NCBI GenBank assembly: GCA_030272585.1
Contig: BSYQ01000005.1
Location: 6,107,501-6,171,500 of the forward strand
Source of the DNA: Bryopsis sp. KO-2023
Lineage: Eukaryota > Chlorophyta > Ulvophyceae > Bryopsidales > Bryopsidaceae
Direction: 5' to 3'
Length of the DNA: 64,000 nucleotides
Below the pieces are notes generated by a model. That model was not told the DNA's origin. It did no database searches and saw only the letters and a list, made by a program, of their open reading frames with translations. Shown here in pieces: positions 4,209 through 14,944 of the stretch. Within the stretch, counting starts at the first letter, position 1; each line of letters begins with the position of its first letter. A program made the translations under genes and the position numbers.

Positions 4209-5312
4209 AAGGGAAAGGAAAAGGAAACGATAAGGAGGACAACAAGGAGGGAGCGCTTCTTGTCGAGTAAGGAAACGCCCTTGGCGAAGGTGTGCGCTTT
4301 GGGGCAAAGGTGACTTACTCTTACCTTTGAGATTTTTTTTTTTCTTTGGGATCGTTGGTGGTGAGCGGTCGTCCGCCACGGTATGCTTGAAAGAAGGTCA
4401 TAGAGGACCTTAAAAAAGTGTTTCGAGTTGGTTGTGAGTGGTCGCCCGTGTCGGCCAAGTTGCGGAAGGGTCTTACAGGGCCTTTGGAATTTCTTGATTT
4501 GTTTGTGGGAGGTCGTCCGGTTCGGTTGACGTGAAAAGAGGTCGTAGGGAACCTCAGGGTAGTGGTATAGAGTCGTTTAGAAGCTAGCCCGTGTCGGAAC
4601 AGGTTTCTGTAGGGTCGCTTGACGTTTGTAGCTTTAGATCCCATTTTCAGAAAGTGTGAGAGTGGAGATCTCGACTTTCTTTGGGGTTTCGACCACTTCT
4701 TGCGAGGTCGCCAGCACTCTGGACGTGCTTTGTTAAAGCTAGTCGACTTAGCTCGACGTTTTTCCAGAGGGTGGTTGGGTGGCTCGGTAGTTGGGTCGAA
4801 AAAGGCTACAGGGGTCGTCAGTTTTTGCCAGGAATGACAAATTCGAATTCGAATTCTGAAGTGTGAGAAACGACAAGAGTAACGCAGGTCGATTTGTTAC
4901 GTTGTTGGCGTTGAAATCGATTTTGGTACTTACCTAAAGTGGTCGTCGTTTTGGCGAGGTGACAGTCGTTTTTCGTCGACTGTGGTACTGGCGCCAAACG
5001 CGACTTCGTTTTGGTGCGACTATCGGTTTTCTTTTGTCGGCAGTGTGCCTTCTTGGCAACTGCAGGGGCGCGATTGGGCTCTTATTTTGGTGAGAGTACC
5101 TTGAAATCGTTAACCTCCACGTCGTTTTAAGTTCGCCTGTGGCTTTCGCGCGACGCCAGTCGTGGCAAAAGTCGACAGAGTGTGTGACAGAATAGGTCGT
5201 TTCCAGTTCGACTGTGGTTTGTGCGCGACGTCAGTCGTGGCAAACGTCGAACAGTGTGACACTGAACGCACTTACAGTGTAATTCGAATTTTTCTGGTAG
5301 GAGTCTTTGGCC
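4209..5312 (+). other. Retrotransposon 5' leader, noncoding
   Basis: About 1.1 kb between the primer site and the polyprotein, with no convincing frame. GGTCG(C/T)CCG-like words recur in the first half, and a 75-bp degenerate direct repeat lies at 5121-5265. Confidence 0.7.
5121..5265 (+). repeat. Degenerate 75-bp direct repeat in the element leader
   Basis: Two similar copies begin at 5121 and 5196, each running GTCGTTT..AGTTCG..TGTGG..GCGCGACG..AGTCGTGGCAAA. They end shortly before the polyprotein start. Confidence 0.6.
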
Positions 5313-8300
5313 ATGGATGGTAATGACAAGAGTAGTCATACCAGTGAAAAGGAGGCAGAGGTGGAACCCCCTCCTAAGACCAAGGATTTAGAAGAAAGGC
5401 TTACAGAAATGGAAGGGCTGTTGGCAGATTTGGTAATGAAATTACCTGACCCTGAAAGTTCCAAAGATAAGGATAAAATGGACGAGGATGAGTCGATAGA
5501 CATTGGGAAATCTGGAAATGATGGTGGGCCGCGTGGTATGACATCTCAAGTAGCTAAGCCAGAAAAATATGATGGAAAGATACCCTGGAAAGAATTCCAG
5601 AGTAGTCTTACTGTCTACTTTGTGGCAGCTGGTATCAACCAAGAACGATGGGGAAAGGTTGCTCCCACGTTTTTCGGTAGAGCTGCACAAAAACATTTGG
5701 CGGCTAGAGTGTCATCAGAGTCCTTGGAAAAAGGTGAAGTTTCTTGGAAACAAATCTGTGAGACGATGAGTGACGGTAGTTTCGGGGAAATGGCATCGGA
5801 TTATGCCATTACAAAGAAACTCATTTCATGTCGTGATCACCTTGAGCGCAAAGTGAATAAATTCGTCAGATTCGTAGATGATTTGTTTAAACTTCGTCGT
5901 ATTCCGATGGATGAAGCGAGTAAATGCTTCTTCTTACTCCATAATTTGCATCCGGCATTGAAGTCGTCGGTCGAGACAGATGTTCATGGGAAACCTTGGA
6001 CGATCTACAACGATCTTCGAAATCATGTCCTTGCAAAAGGAGTAACCCATGATGAGCGGATCCCTGTGATTAAGAATAAATCCGGGAATGTTCATGGTCG
6101 TGGGGAAGACTTGTATGGATACAAGACTTCAAAGAAAGCAAAGACTAGATCATCATTTACCAGTGGGCAAGCGAACCCGAACGCTAGTAAGAAAGCGAAG
6201 GGTACGGTTCGCGGCACAAAGCTTTCCCCGGAGGAGCGTGCTAGAAGGATAGCACAAAAGCTTTGCTTCACTTGTGGTGCTCCATGGGATGTGTCACACA
6301 AGTGTGGTGGGAAAGGCAAGGTGAGCGATTTGGCGATCAATGTCTTATCTCCTATCGAGAGTCATGTGCATATTGATGAGGTAGTGGAACCCTCAAATGC
6401 AATGATCGATGAGGAAATGAAAATTCATGCTTCTACTGACGAAAAGAAATTTTCGTGCAGAAATGAAAAGAAGGTGAATGCTCAGATGGATCATAGTGTT
6501 CATCGCAAGATGATCAAGCGAGAACTTGAAAGACTCGAAGAGAGAACGGGACGGAAGTTTACGTTCGATTCTTCTGGAGGTTGTTTTCCGGTTGATGCTT
6601 GTAAAAGATCTTGTGAAGATTTTCTTACGTGTGATGTGTCGGGCGAGCATGTGTGGCTCAACCCAGGAAAGGCACAAATGGATGCTTTCCTTAAGCACTA
6701 TCTCAAGTGTAAGAAAAGAGCACCAATGACAACAAGTGCTTGTGTCTTGGTACCTCATAAGATGCGCAAAGCTTTTCGTGTGTTTGATAGCATGCGCTTG
6801 ATAGCACAATATCGGAAAGGGGCATTCTTATTTGAGAGAGCTCGTAAGATACCATTTTCCCAACCATTTGATGTGTATTATGATGCTCCTGTGCCTAGAA
6901 TTGTGGAACCCACAATTGACAAGGAGATCATGACTATGTCTATGGTTTTCGAGGGACGTATCTTTGATACTCCAGCTCATATATTGTTGGATTCGGGTGC
7001 GGCTGGTTCAGCCTATATTTCCCAACAATTTTGTGAGGCTTATGGTATCTCATACCAAGCTCAAAGTGATACAACTGTTCAAATGGCTGATGGTACACCA
7101 TTGACTTGTTCTGGTAAAACCACAGTTCCTCTTCGGATACAAGGTCTTCGTGAAAAGTTAGAGTGCTTGGTGATCAGTGCTCCTCACTTTGATCTTTATC
7201 TTGGAGATGTTTGGTTGAAGAACCATTGTGCTCATATGGATTTCCTTCATCACAGTTGTTCCTTGTTGTCAACTCGTGGACGTCGAGTTACAATCTATCA
7301 TACTGTTTCGGCTCGCAACCGTAGTGATCGTGGTATTCATACGGTTACTCCTTTTCTTTCCATTAAACAAGTGAAACGATGTCTTCGTGATGATCGGATC
7401 ACTCCATTCCTTGTCTTGGTGCGTGAGGTCACGCCACCTCTTGAGGGGGAGGAACAGTCTCCTAATGCGTTGTTTCGTGAACGTGGATCACTAGAGGATG
7501 TGGTAAAATCCGCACACGGTGATCATGTTGAGAAAGAAACGTTGGAGAACATGTTGGCTCCTATATTGGACCAATACGAGGATCGGTTTGCGAATGAATT
7601 GGCCTCGTGTCCACCCTCTAGAGAGTTCGATGCTTCTATAGATCTGATACCAGGAGCAAATCCTGTGAGTCGTCCTATATTTCGCTATACGCCTGGAGAG
7701 CGTAAGGAAATTGAGGATCAGATATCGGATATGTTGGCTAAGGGACTTATTCAACCGTCGTGTAGTCCATGGGGAGCACCAGTCTTGTTTGTACCCAAAC
7801 CAGATGGGACAAAAAGAATGTGTGTGGACTACAGGGGTTTGAATAAGTTAACAGTCAAAAATCAATACCCTATCCCACGTATCGATGATCTGTTGGATCA
7901 GTTACAAGGTGCGAGGTACTTTTCCGCCCTTGATTTGAAAGCTGGTTACTGGCAGCTTCGTGTCAAAGCTGAGGACCAGGCTAAAACGGCTTTCAAGACG
8001 CCCTTTGGATTGTTTGAATATCGTGTCTTACCGATGGGTTTGACGAATGCACCAGCGATATTCCAAACATGGATGAACCGTGTATTTCATGGGATGATAG
8101 GGAAGTACGTCCTTATCTATCTTGATGATATACTTGTGTATTCGAGGAATGAGAAAGACCACATCATGCATCTCAAAAAGGTCATGGATCGTTTGAGAGA
8201 GCACAAGCTCTTCTTGAAGAGATCAAAGTGTGATTTCTTTAAGGATGCATTGCATTATCTTGGCTTCGTGATAAGCAAAGAAGGGATTGCGGTAGATACT

Positions 8301-10529
8301 CGCAAGACTCAGAAGGTCATTGATTGGCCAGAGCCACAAAATATATCTGAGTTGAGATCCTTCTTAGGTCTTTCAAATTACTTCCGTCGGTTCATTCAAG
8401 GATACAGTAAATTGGTCGGACCACTTACGAACTTACTTAGGAAGAGTAAGGAGTGGGACTGGAATGAGGATTGTCGGAAAGCAATGGTGGCAGTTAAGGA
8501 AGCCCTGACCCATGCACCTTGCTTGGCAATGCCAGATTTCAGCAAGCCTTTTGAAGTTATTGCCGATGCCTCGGATTGGGCTATTGGTGCAATATTACTT
8601 CAAGAAGGTCGACCAATAGCATTTGAAAGTAAAATGCTACATGGTGCACAATTGAGATGGTCAATATCAGACAAAGAAATGTTTGCTGTTGTCCATGCTT
8701 TGAAGTTGTGGAGATGCTACCTGGATGTGATGGAGTTTAAGGTGATCGTGGATCACAAACCCAACACATTTTTCCATTCCCAGGTAACGTTGTCTCGAAG
8801 AGCGGTGCGGTGGCTTGAGTGTCTTCAGGGATACCGATTCAAGTGGGAATACCAGCCAGGCAGGACGAATGTAGCAGACCCCTTGTCGCGCTATCCTGTA
8901 CGGTATTCTCAGCAGATCAGTGTCTTGTTGGAGTCGGTGAGCAAGCGTGGCCGACTCAGTCACCTTGGTGAGGAGGGCCCAGCTCTCTCTCCTTTGCCTA
9001 ATATCGATCTTCAGCGACGATTATCTGAGGGGTACGCTAAAGACGAGTGGTTCAATACATTGGAATCCGCTGCTTCAATGTGTCGTTTCGACTCGGGTTT
9101 TTGGTGGAATGGAACGCGGGTGGTTGTCCCAAACTTTGATGGCCTCAGGTTGGATATTATGAAAGATTTTCATTCAACGGTGTATTCGGGACACTTTGGT
9201 GTTAAAAAGACGAAACACAATTTGTTGAAGTGGTTTTGGTGGCCAGGGGTAGAGAAGGATATATTGTCCTTTATCAAAGGTTGTGATAGTTGTCAACGGA
9301 ACAAGTGGAGACGTGGCAAACCTCCTGGTTCGTTGCAACCTCTACCGATACCAGATGCTCGTTGGGAGAGTGTTTCGATGGATTTGATAGTCGAGCTTCC
9401 CAAGTCAGGTGCTGAGCATTATGATGCGATCCTCGTTTTCGTGGACCGACTCACGAAAATGGTGAGATGCGCTGCAACATACACGAAGTGTGATGCTGCA
9501 GAAACAGCGAGACTCTTTGTATCACATGTCTTCCGTTCACACGGTCTTCCTAGGACATTGGTGAGTGACAGAGATCCCAGGTGGAGATCACGATTCTTTG
9601 CGGAATTGTGTAATACTTGGAAGATCAGTCAGGCTATGTCAACTGCTTTTCATCCCACCACTGATGGGCAGACTGAGGCAATGAACAAAGTCTTAGAAGA
9701 CACCCTAAGACATTTTGTTGGGATACGCCACAGTGATTGGTCTGAACTGTTGCCAGTTGTCGAGTTTGCTATGAATAACTCCAAGTCGGAAGCGACTGGT
9801 GAGACACCATTTTTCCTCAATTACGGTCGTGATCCTTGGACAGCTACGACGGCACAGATGCCTGGATTCGGGCCAGGTGCATCTAGTAGAAAGAGCTCGT
9901 CACTGCAGATGGCGGTGCCAGCTGTACAAAGAATGACGACAACGATAAGAGATAGCATTGTGAAGGCGAAAAGGTGTTTAGAGGCAGCACGTCAAAGGAT
10001 GAAGGCGTATGCTGATCGACATAGACGTCCTGTGGATGTGAAAGTAGGCGATAAAGTGTTGTTGGATGCACGGCATATCCGCCTAAAACATCCAGGATCC
10101 CGAAAATTGATGCCGAAGTGGATCGGACCCTTTACTATTTCGGATCAAATCGGTAAGGTAGCTTTTCGGTTGGATTTACCGAACTATCTTAAAATTCATC
10201 CGGTTTTTCATGCGAGCTTGTTGAAGCCTTATTGGGCGCATGGAAAGGTTCAGCCTCCTCCGCCGGTGGAACTCGATGATGAGTTGGAATATGAGGTTGA
10301 AATGCTTTTAGATCATCGTGTACGGCGAATAGGTCGAAAGCGTAAAACTGAGTATTTGTGCAAATGGATGGGTTATGGACATGAGCATAATACTTGGGAA
10401 CCCGAAGAGCATATGGAGAATGCTAGGGAATTGGTAGAAGAATACCAAAACAAAATCAAGTCGACGGACTTGTCTCCGCCAATTGTTATCCGTCGAAGTG
10501 AACGCCTTCGGTCGAAAGAGCGCAATTGA
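5313..10529 (+). CDS. Gag-Pol polyprotein of the Ty3/Gypsy chromovirus (fossil element)
   Basis: One frame of 1,738 codons. I take the ATG at 5313 because it sits in a good eukaryotic context (GCCATGG); the frame is open a little further upstream. Parts in order, rough residues: Gag with a charged N-terminus (1-310), a CX2CX7HXC zinc knuckle (about 317-331), a linker, an aspartic protease with a DSGA motif (about 558), reverse transcriptase with a YLDD motif (about 780-1005), RNase H (about 1075-1200), integrase with an HHCC zinc region and DDE core (about 1285-1560), and a C-terminal chromodomain (about 1659-1712). The chromodomain places it among chromoviruses, whose integrases are thought to recognise marked chromatin. 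Gag and Pol lie in one frame. It is a mobile-element protein, not a host gene. Confidence 0.95.
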   Translation: MDGNDKSSHTSEKEAEVEPPPKTKDLEERLTEMEGLLADLVMKLPDPESSKDKDKMDEDESIDIGKSGNDGGPRGMTSQVAKPEKYDGKIPWKEFQSSLTVYFVAAGINQERWGKVAPTFFGRAAQKHLAARVSSESLEKGEVSWKQICETMSDGSFGEMASDYAITKKLISCRDHLERKVNKFVRFVDDLFKLRRIPMDEASKCFFLLHNLHPALKSSVETDVHGKPWTIYNDLRNHVLAKGVTHDERIPVIKNKSGNVHGRGEDLYGYKTSKKAKTRSSFTSGQANPNASKKAKGTVRGTKLSPEERARRIAQKLCFTCGAPWDVSHKCGGKGKVSDLAINVLSPIESHVHIDEVVEPSNAMIDEEMKIHASTDEKKFSCRNEKKVNAQMDHSVHRKMIKRELERLEERTGRKFTFDSSGGCFPVDACKRSCEDFLTCDVSGEHVWLNPGKAQMDAFLKHYLKCKKRAPMTTSACVLVPHKMRKAFRVFDSMRLIAQYRKGAFLFERARKIPFSQPFDVYYDAPVPRIVEPTIDKEIMTMSMVFEGRIFDTPAHILLDSGAAGSAYISQQFCEAYGISYQAQSDTTVQMADGTPLTCSGKTTVPLRIQGLREKLECLVISAPHFDLYLGDVWLKNHCAHMDFLHHSCSLLSTRGRRVTIYHTVSARNRSDRGIHTVTPFLSIKQVKRCLRDDRITPFLVLVREVTPPLEGEEQSPNALFRERGSLEDVVKSAHGDHVEKETLENMLAPILDQYEDRFANELASCPPSREFDASIDLIPGANPVSRPIFRYTPGERKEIEDQISDMLAKGLIQPSCSPWGAPVLFVPKPDGTKRMCVDYRGLNKLTVKNQYPIPRIDDLLDQLQGARYFSALDLKAGYWQLRVKAEDQAKTAFKTPFGLFEYRVLPMGLTNAPAIFQTWMNRVFHGMIGKYVLIYLDDILVYSRNEKDHIMHLKKVMDRLREHKLFLKRSKCDFFKDALHYLGFVISKEGIAVDTRKTQKVIDWPEPQNISELRSFLGLSNYFRRFIQGYSKLVGPLTNLLRKSKEWDWNEDCRKAMVAVKEALTHAPCLAMPDFSKPFEVIADASDWAIGAILLQEGRPIAFESKMLHGAQLRWSISDKEMFAVVHALKLWRCYLDVMEFKVIVDHKPNTFFHSQVTLSRRAVRWLECLQGYRFKWEYQPGRTNVADPLSRYPVRYSQQISVLLESVSKRGRLSHLGEEGPALSPLPNIDLQRRLSEGYAKDEWFNTLESAASMCRFDSGFWWNGTRVVVPNFDGLRLDIMKDFHSTVYSGHFGVKKTKHNLLKWFWWPGVEKDILSFIKGCDSCQRNKWRRGKPPGSLQPLPIPDARWESVSMDLIVELPKSGAEHYDAILVFVDRLTKMVRCAATYTKCDAAETARLFVSHVFRSHGLPRTLVSDRDPRWRSRFFAELCNTWKISQAMSTAFHPTTDGQTEAMNKVLEDTLRHFVGIRHSDWSELLPVVEFAMNNSKSEATGETPFFLNYGRDPWTATTAQMPGFGPGASSRKSSSLQMAVPAVQRMTTTIRDSIVKAKRCLEAARQRMKAYADRHRRPVDVKVGDKVLLDARHIRLKHPGSRKLMPKWIGPFTISDQIGKVAFRLDLPNYLKIHPVFHASLLKPYWAHGKVQPPPPVELDDELEYEVEMLLDHRVRRIGRKRKTEYLCKWMGYGHEHNTWEPEEHMENARELVEEYQNKIKSTDLSPPIVIRRSERLRSKERN

Positions 10530-10938
10530 CAGAGTAGGAGATCTCAAGAGAGGGGAAATAAATTGAATGGGCAAAATTTGATTTGAATATCTCCGCACAT
10601 ATGTGTGAATGCCGACGGGTGAGATATTATTTTCCTAAGGCAAGGTAGCCAATGTGGAAAAGCGTTCACCATGAAAAGGGTTTTATCTCGGGTTTGAGAA
10701 GGTGTCTTGACCCTTAAGATGGTTTGGTTTTGTGAAAGGGATCACAAACTTTGAGATGTTTCTCCAATCTCAATCTTGACCGGATATGAAACTTTTGGTG
10801 TAGTGGCTCGCTGAAAGGCACCTAGAGATTTCAACATTTGGTCAAAGTACCGTGTGTAAACCATTGCTAAGGTTTCTGCACCCTGTAGCATATAAGTGTT
10901 TATCCAAGTGGAGTCAGGACCAGGAGGTCTGACACTTT
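10530..10938 (+). other. Retrotransposon 3' noncoding region
   Basis: About 410 bp between the polyprotein stop and the purine tract. No gene was seen. Confidence 0.7.
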
Positions 10939-10950
10939 GGGGGGGAGGAA
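10939..10950 (+). other. Polypurine tract
   Basis: GGGGGGGAGGAA lies directly against the right LTR, where plus-strand priming occurs in this family. Confidence 0.85.
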
Positions 10951-11194
10951 TGTTATGACGTCACACGCGTGTGTCACGGTGTGTCGCCACGTGTACATGT
11001 GTGTCGCCACGTGTGTCACCTGTCGTGACACATTTGCATCTGTCCCCACACGGTGGTAGCAGGGTCCAATCACCAAGTATGGTGATTGCTACCATGTGTA
11101 CTAGCAACGCTCATAAAAGGCGTTGGTACACTCTCTTTCCAGGTTTTGGTTTGAGAAAGACTTTCACTGCCACTGAAAGTCAAGCAGCACAACA
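10951..11194 (+). repeat. Right LTR (244 bp)
   Basis: Same sequence as 3950-4193 by eye, followed directly by the right target duplication. Confidence 0.92.
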
Positions 11195-11199
11195 CACAC
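11195..11199. repeat. Target site duplication, right copy (CACAC)
   Basis: Matches 3945-3949; the array spacer then resumes in register with the other units. Confidence 0.85.
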
Positions 11200-11458
11200 A
11201 CACTCCACCGCCCGCGCGCGCGCTCACAGGCGCACACTCACCCACACACCCACACACGAAAGATCGTGCCACACCTGAAAACGCTCCCACGGGGTCCTTT
11301 TCGATTGGATGAAGCCAAAAACACCATTTCACCGCTCTGCCCACCTCACCTCAAAAGAACAAACAAAAAACAATCGGTCCCCCAAACCGTCGGAGGGACA
11401 CGTCCCTCGCGCACCTGAAAAACGGATACTTCACCTCCCGGCGTCCGCTTCAAAACGT

Positions 11459-11574
11459 GTTGCCATCAAACCACCGTGAATACATGCGATCCCTTCCGAA
11501 CTCGCCAATCAAGCACGGTTGGGGCCGATCAGTACCGAGATCAGGGATGTCTCAGGAAATCCGGCGGCGGCAAC
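11459..11574 (+). rRNA. 5S rRNA, unit 2
   Basis: Copy of 1425-1540. It is the first array gene after the retrotransposon. Confidence 0.85.
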
Positions 11575-11642
11575 TCGGTGCACTGTTCTTTTTCCGTGCT
11601 TGTTTTTTTTGGGGGCTACGACCGGGAAGAAAAGGCCTTGAG

Positions 11643-11713
11643 TGCGTTGACCGGGAATCGAACCCGGGTCTCTACCGTGGCAGGGTAGTATGCTACCACT
11701 GTACCATCAACGC
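11643..11713 (-). tRNA. tRNA-Gly(GCC), unit 2
   Basis: Copy of 1609-1679. Confidence 0.96.
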
Positions 11714-11980
11714 CTCGACGAAAATACCCGAGCTTGCTCGATCGGGTAACATGCGTGCGGGGGAATCGGGCCGGAACCGGGCAGAGGACTTTGGTCAAAA
11801 TTCGGGTCCGGGGTTACGGTCGTGTTACCCGTCGCCGTAATGCGGCCGTAATTGTGTTCCGTAACCGAAAGTTGTTTACTCTCCCGTCATTTACGGTAAT
11901 TTATGGTCGGACAAGTTCTTACTACGGTTACGGTGACCGTGACCGTAAGGTCCTGTCTATGGTCGGAACGGAAGGGCGGA

Positions 11981-12054
11981 CGCCCGAGGAGGGACTCGAA
12001 CCCTCGGCCACGAGATTAAAAGTCTCGCGCTCTGCCAAACTGAGCTACCCGGGC
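11981..12054 (-). tRNA. tRNA-Lys(UUU), unit 2
   Basis: Copy of 1947-2020. Confidence 0.96.
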
Positions 12055-12160
12055 ATATCTCAAGCAGGATCGCGCCGATCTCGTGGATCCCGATTCCGGG
12101 AATCTCGATCGCGGGGGGGCGACCGAGCCTCCACGCAGCGCGCGATCGACTCGTCGTCGA

Positions 12161-12242
12161 GCTGAGATGTCCGAGTGGTTAAGGAGGTGGACTCGAAATC
12201 CACTGGGTTCATCCCGCGCAGGTTCAAATCCTGCTCTCAGCG
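12161..12242 (+). tRNA. tRNA-Ser(CGA), unit 2
   Basis: Copy of 2127-2208. Confidence 0.96.
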
Positions 12243-12298
12243 AGCGTCGAAGTCGTTTTTCGGAGCGGCAAAAGACAAGGATGCAAGGTGGGCGTGCA

Positions 12299-12360
12299 TG
12301 AACCCGGGTCTCCTGCGTGACAGTGACAGGCAAGAATACTCACCGCCGTACTGCAACGAC
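12299..12360 (-). pseudogene. tRNA-Asp relic, unit 2
   Basis: Copy of 2265-2326. Confidence 0.75.
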
Positions 12361-12445
12361 TCGATCACGATGACGAGGCTGACGATGAGGTTGATGACGA
12401 GGCGTGCGACGAGGATGGACGACGCGACGCCTCATCACGACGTGA

Positions 12446-12527
12446 GTTGGGGTGTCCGAGTGGTTAAGGAGGTGGACTAGAAATCCACTGGGTTTGTCCC
12501 GCGCAGGTTCGAATCCTGCCCTCAACG
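12446..12527 (+). tRNA. tRNA-Ser(AGA), unit 2
   Basis: Copy of 2412-2493. Confidence 0.96.
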
Positions 12528-12583
12528 AGGCATGTGTGTGCGTGTGTGTTCGCGAACCGAGGGGGCGACGCGGAAAGGCACGT

Positions 12584-12666
12584 TGTGGTGAGTGGGATTC
12601 GAACCCACGCTCGTCTCCGAACTAGAACCTGAATCTAGCGCCTTAGACCAACTCGGCCATCACCAC
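12584..12666 (-). tRNA. tRNA-Leu(CAG), unit 2
   Basis: Copy of 2550-2632. Confidence 0.96.
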
Positions 12667-12764
12667 ACCATCGTCGCTCGGGAGCCACCCCCACGAGGGC
12701 CCCGCCCCGGACGGGAGTCGCAGGCGACGCCCCCCGAGATCGGCGGCACGGAAATCTTTCCGTG

Positions 12765-12850
12765 GCCTCGGTGGCGCAGTCGGTTAGCGCGTCGGTCTCA
12801 TAACCTCGTGAGCCATCCGGAGGTCACCAGTTCGATCCTGGTCCGGGGCA
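12765..12850 (+). tRNA. tRNA-Met(CAU), unit 2
   Basis: Copy of 2731-2816 with the same intron. Confidence 0.96.
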
Positions 12851-12898
12851 ACCAACGCTTTTGACGGGACGCCCCACGCCACGTCACAAATTCTGACG

Positions 12899-12979
12899 TG
12901 TGGCGAGTGGGATTTGAACCCACGCCCTTTCGGACTGGAACCTTACTCCAGCGCCTTGGACCAACTCGGCCATCGCCAC
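12899..12979 (-). tRNA. tRNA-Leu(AAG), unit 3
   Basis: Copy of 81-161. Confidence 0.96.
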
Positions 12980-13054
12980 ATACGAGAGGAGGGGTCCGCC
13001 GCGCGTCTTCAAGCTGGGGTCTCGGACGTCGGTCCGCTAAAAAAAGAGCACGAG

Positions 13055-13125
13055 TGCGTTGACCGGGAATCGAACCCGGGTCTCTACCTTGGGAGGGTAG
13101 TATGCTACCACTATATCACCAACGC
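13055..13125 (-). tRNA. tRNA-Gly(CCC), unit 3
   Basis: Copy of 237-307. Confidence 0.96.
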
Positions 13126-14242
13126 GGCTCGAGGGATTGCGCGTGCGGAGAGCGTGGTAGGTTCGGGAAGCTGTCGGGAAGCTGTCGGGGACAAGTGCCG
13201 TCGCGCGCGGGAACGAGGTTGCGCCAAAACTTCGGGAGGGTGTTCGTTCGTGGTTAGGACTCGTTTCGAGTTTTTTCATCGTTGCGATTTTTCCGGGTGC
13301 TCGGATTCGGATATACGAGAGATATCGGCAATGGCCCATTTCGTTCGCTCGAATTATCGCGTAAAAGGAGTTCTTCGTTTTCCATGGGTTTTTGGTGTCT
13401 CTTCGAGTTGTGGTGTATTATTATTATTTTTATTTTTTTCTTTCCTCGCAAGAGATCGATTCGTTTCTTTCTATTTTCGTCGTTCTTTTCTTATTTTTGT
13501 GCCGTTCGTTCCCTCCTTTCCTTGCAATAATCTTTCTTTTCTTTTCTTCCCTTTTCCGTGCTTTTCTGCTTTTTCCTTTTTCGATTCTTTCTCTTTCGGT
13601 CCTTTCGAGAAGATTCCATTTCCTTTGCATTCTTCTTTCGCCGTTTCGAAAGGTTTTTTTCTCCCCCTTCGAAATCAAACCGGTTTCTGTCTATCGTGTT
13701 TTCTCTCAAAGTTCATTTTCCTTCTTTCCCTCCCCCTTTTCTTTTCCTTTCTAGCTTTTTCGCTCTTTTCTTCGACCTCTCTCCCGATTTTCTCCCGAGA
13801 GGGATCCCGTGGATGATCCCGGATTACCCGATCGGATGATCCAACAAGGGCGCGGTTGAACCCAGAAACGCCACCAACACGCCACCACCTGTGCGTTCCG
13901 TCGCCACACACGTCAAAACAGAAACGAACATGCTCCCAAGGCTTTTTCGCTCTACTGCCGCTCACCCACGAGCTGACCCACACACACTCCACCGCCCGCG
14001 CGCGCGCTCACAGGCGCACACTCACCCACACACCCACACACGAAAGATCGTGCCACACCTGAAAACGCTCCCACGGGGTCCTTTTCGATTGGATGAAGCC
14101 AAAAACACCATTTCACCGCTCTGCCCACCTCACCTCAAAAGAACAAACAAAAAACAATCGGTCCCCCAAACCGTCGGAGGGACACGTCCCTCGCGCACCT
14201 GAAAAACGGATACTTCACCTCCCGGCGTCCGCTTCAAAACGT

Positions 14243-14358
14243 GTTGCCATCAAACCACCGTGAATACATGCGATCCCTTCCGAACTCGCCAATCAAGCAC
14301 GGTTGGGGCCGATCAGTACCGAGATCAGGGATGTCTCAGGAAATCCGGCGGCGGCAAC
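14243..14358 (+). rRNA. 5S rRNA, unit 3
   Basis: Copy of 1425-1540. Confidence 0.85.
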
Positions 14359-14426
14359 TCGGTGCACTGTTCTTTTTCCGTGCTTGTTTTTTTTGGGGGC
14401 TACGACCGGGAAGAAAAGGCCTTGAG

Positions 14427-14497
14427 TGCGTTGACCGGGAATCGAACCCGGGTCTCTACCGTGGCAGGGTAGTATGCTACCACTGTACCATCAACGC
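14427..14497 (-). tRNA. tRNA-Gly(GCC), unit 3
   Basis: Copy of 1609-1679. Confidence 0.96.
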
Positions 14498-14764
14498 CTC
14501 GACGAAAATACCCGAGCTTGCTCGATCGGGTAACATGCGTGCGGGGGAATCGGGCCGGAACCGGGCAGAGGACTTTGGTCAAAATTCGGGTCCGGGGTTA
14601 CGGTCGTGTTACCCGTCGCCGTAATGCGGCCGTAATTGTGTTCCGTAACCGAAAGTTGTTTACTCTCCCGTCATTTACGGTAATTTATGGTCGGACAAGT
14701 TCTTACTACGGTTACGGTGACCGTGACCGTAAGGTCCTGTCTATGGTCGGAACGGAAGGGCGGA

Positions 14765-14838
14765 CGCCCGAGGAGGGACTCGAACCCTCGGCCACGAGAT
14801 TAAAAGTCTCGCGCTCTGCCAAACTGAGCTACCCGGGC
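14765..14838 (-). tRNA. tRNA-Lys(UUU), unit 3
   Basis: Copy of 1947-2020. Confidence 0.96.
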
Positions 14839-14944
14839 ATATCTCAAGCAGGATCGCGCCGATCTCGTGGATCCCGATTCCGGGAATCTCGATCGCGGGG
14901 GGGCGACCGAGCCTCCACGCAGCGCGCGATCGACTCGTCGTCGA

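Larger units (their letters stand above)
3950..11194 (+). mobile_element. Ty3/Gypsy LTR retrotransposon, chromovirus type (fossil insertion)
   Basis: A 7,245-bp element with 244-bp LTRs (3950-4193 and 10951-11194), TG...CA ends, a 5-bp target duplication, a primer-binding-like site after the left LTR, a purine tract before the right LTR, and one long gag-pol reading frame ending in a chromodomain. Pol order is protease, reverse transcriptase, RNase H, integrase, which is the Ty3/Gypsy order. It looks whole, with no obvious breaks. The LTRs look identical by eye, so the insertion is very recent and younger than the array. It lies in the CA-rich spacer of unit 2, over 800 bp from Gly(CCC) and about 230 bp from the 5S gene. 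Only one of about 20 units carries it. Confidence 0.95.
2817..12850. repeat. Array unit 2, interrupted by the retrotransposon
   Basis: The unit is 2,784 bp plus 7,250 bp of insertion (7,245-bp element and 5-bp target duplication). It carries G at the unit-320 site, and C instead of T at the unit-2532 site, the latter shared only with unit 3. Confidence 0.95.

Noticed and set aside
4619-4866. Short frames in the retrotransposon leader
   Set aside because: They lack any recognised domain, overlap in several frames and precede the true polyprotein; they look like chance openings.
11174-11312. Frame crossing the right LTR into the spacer
   Set aside because: It is a chance reading through the LTR end and CA repeats, with no protein signal.
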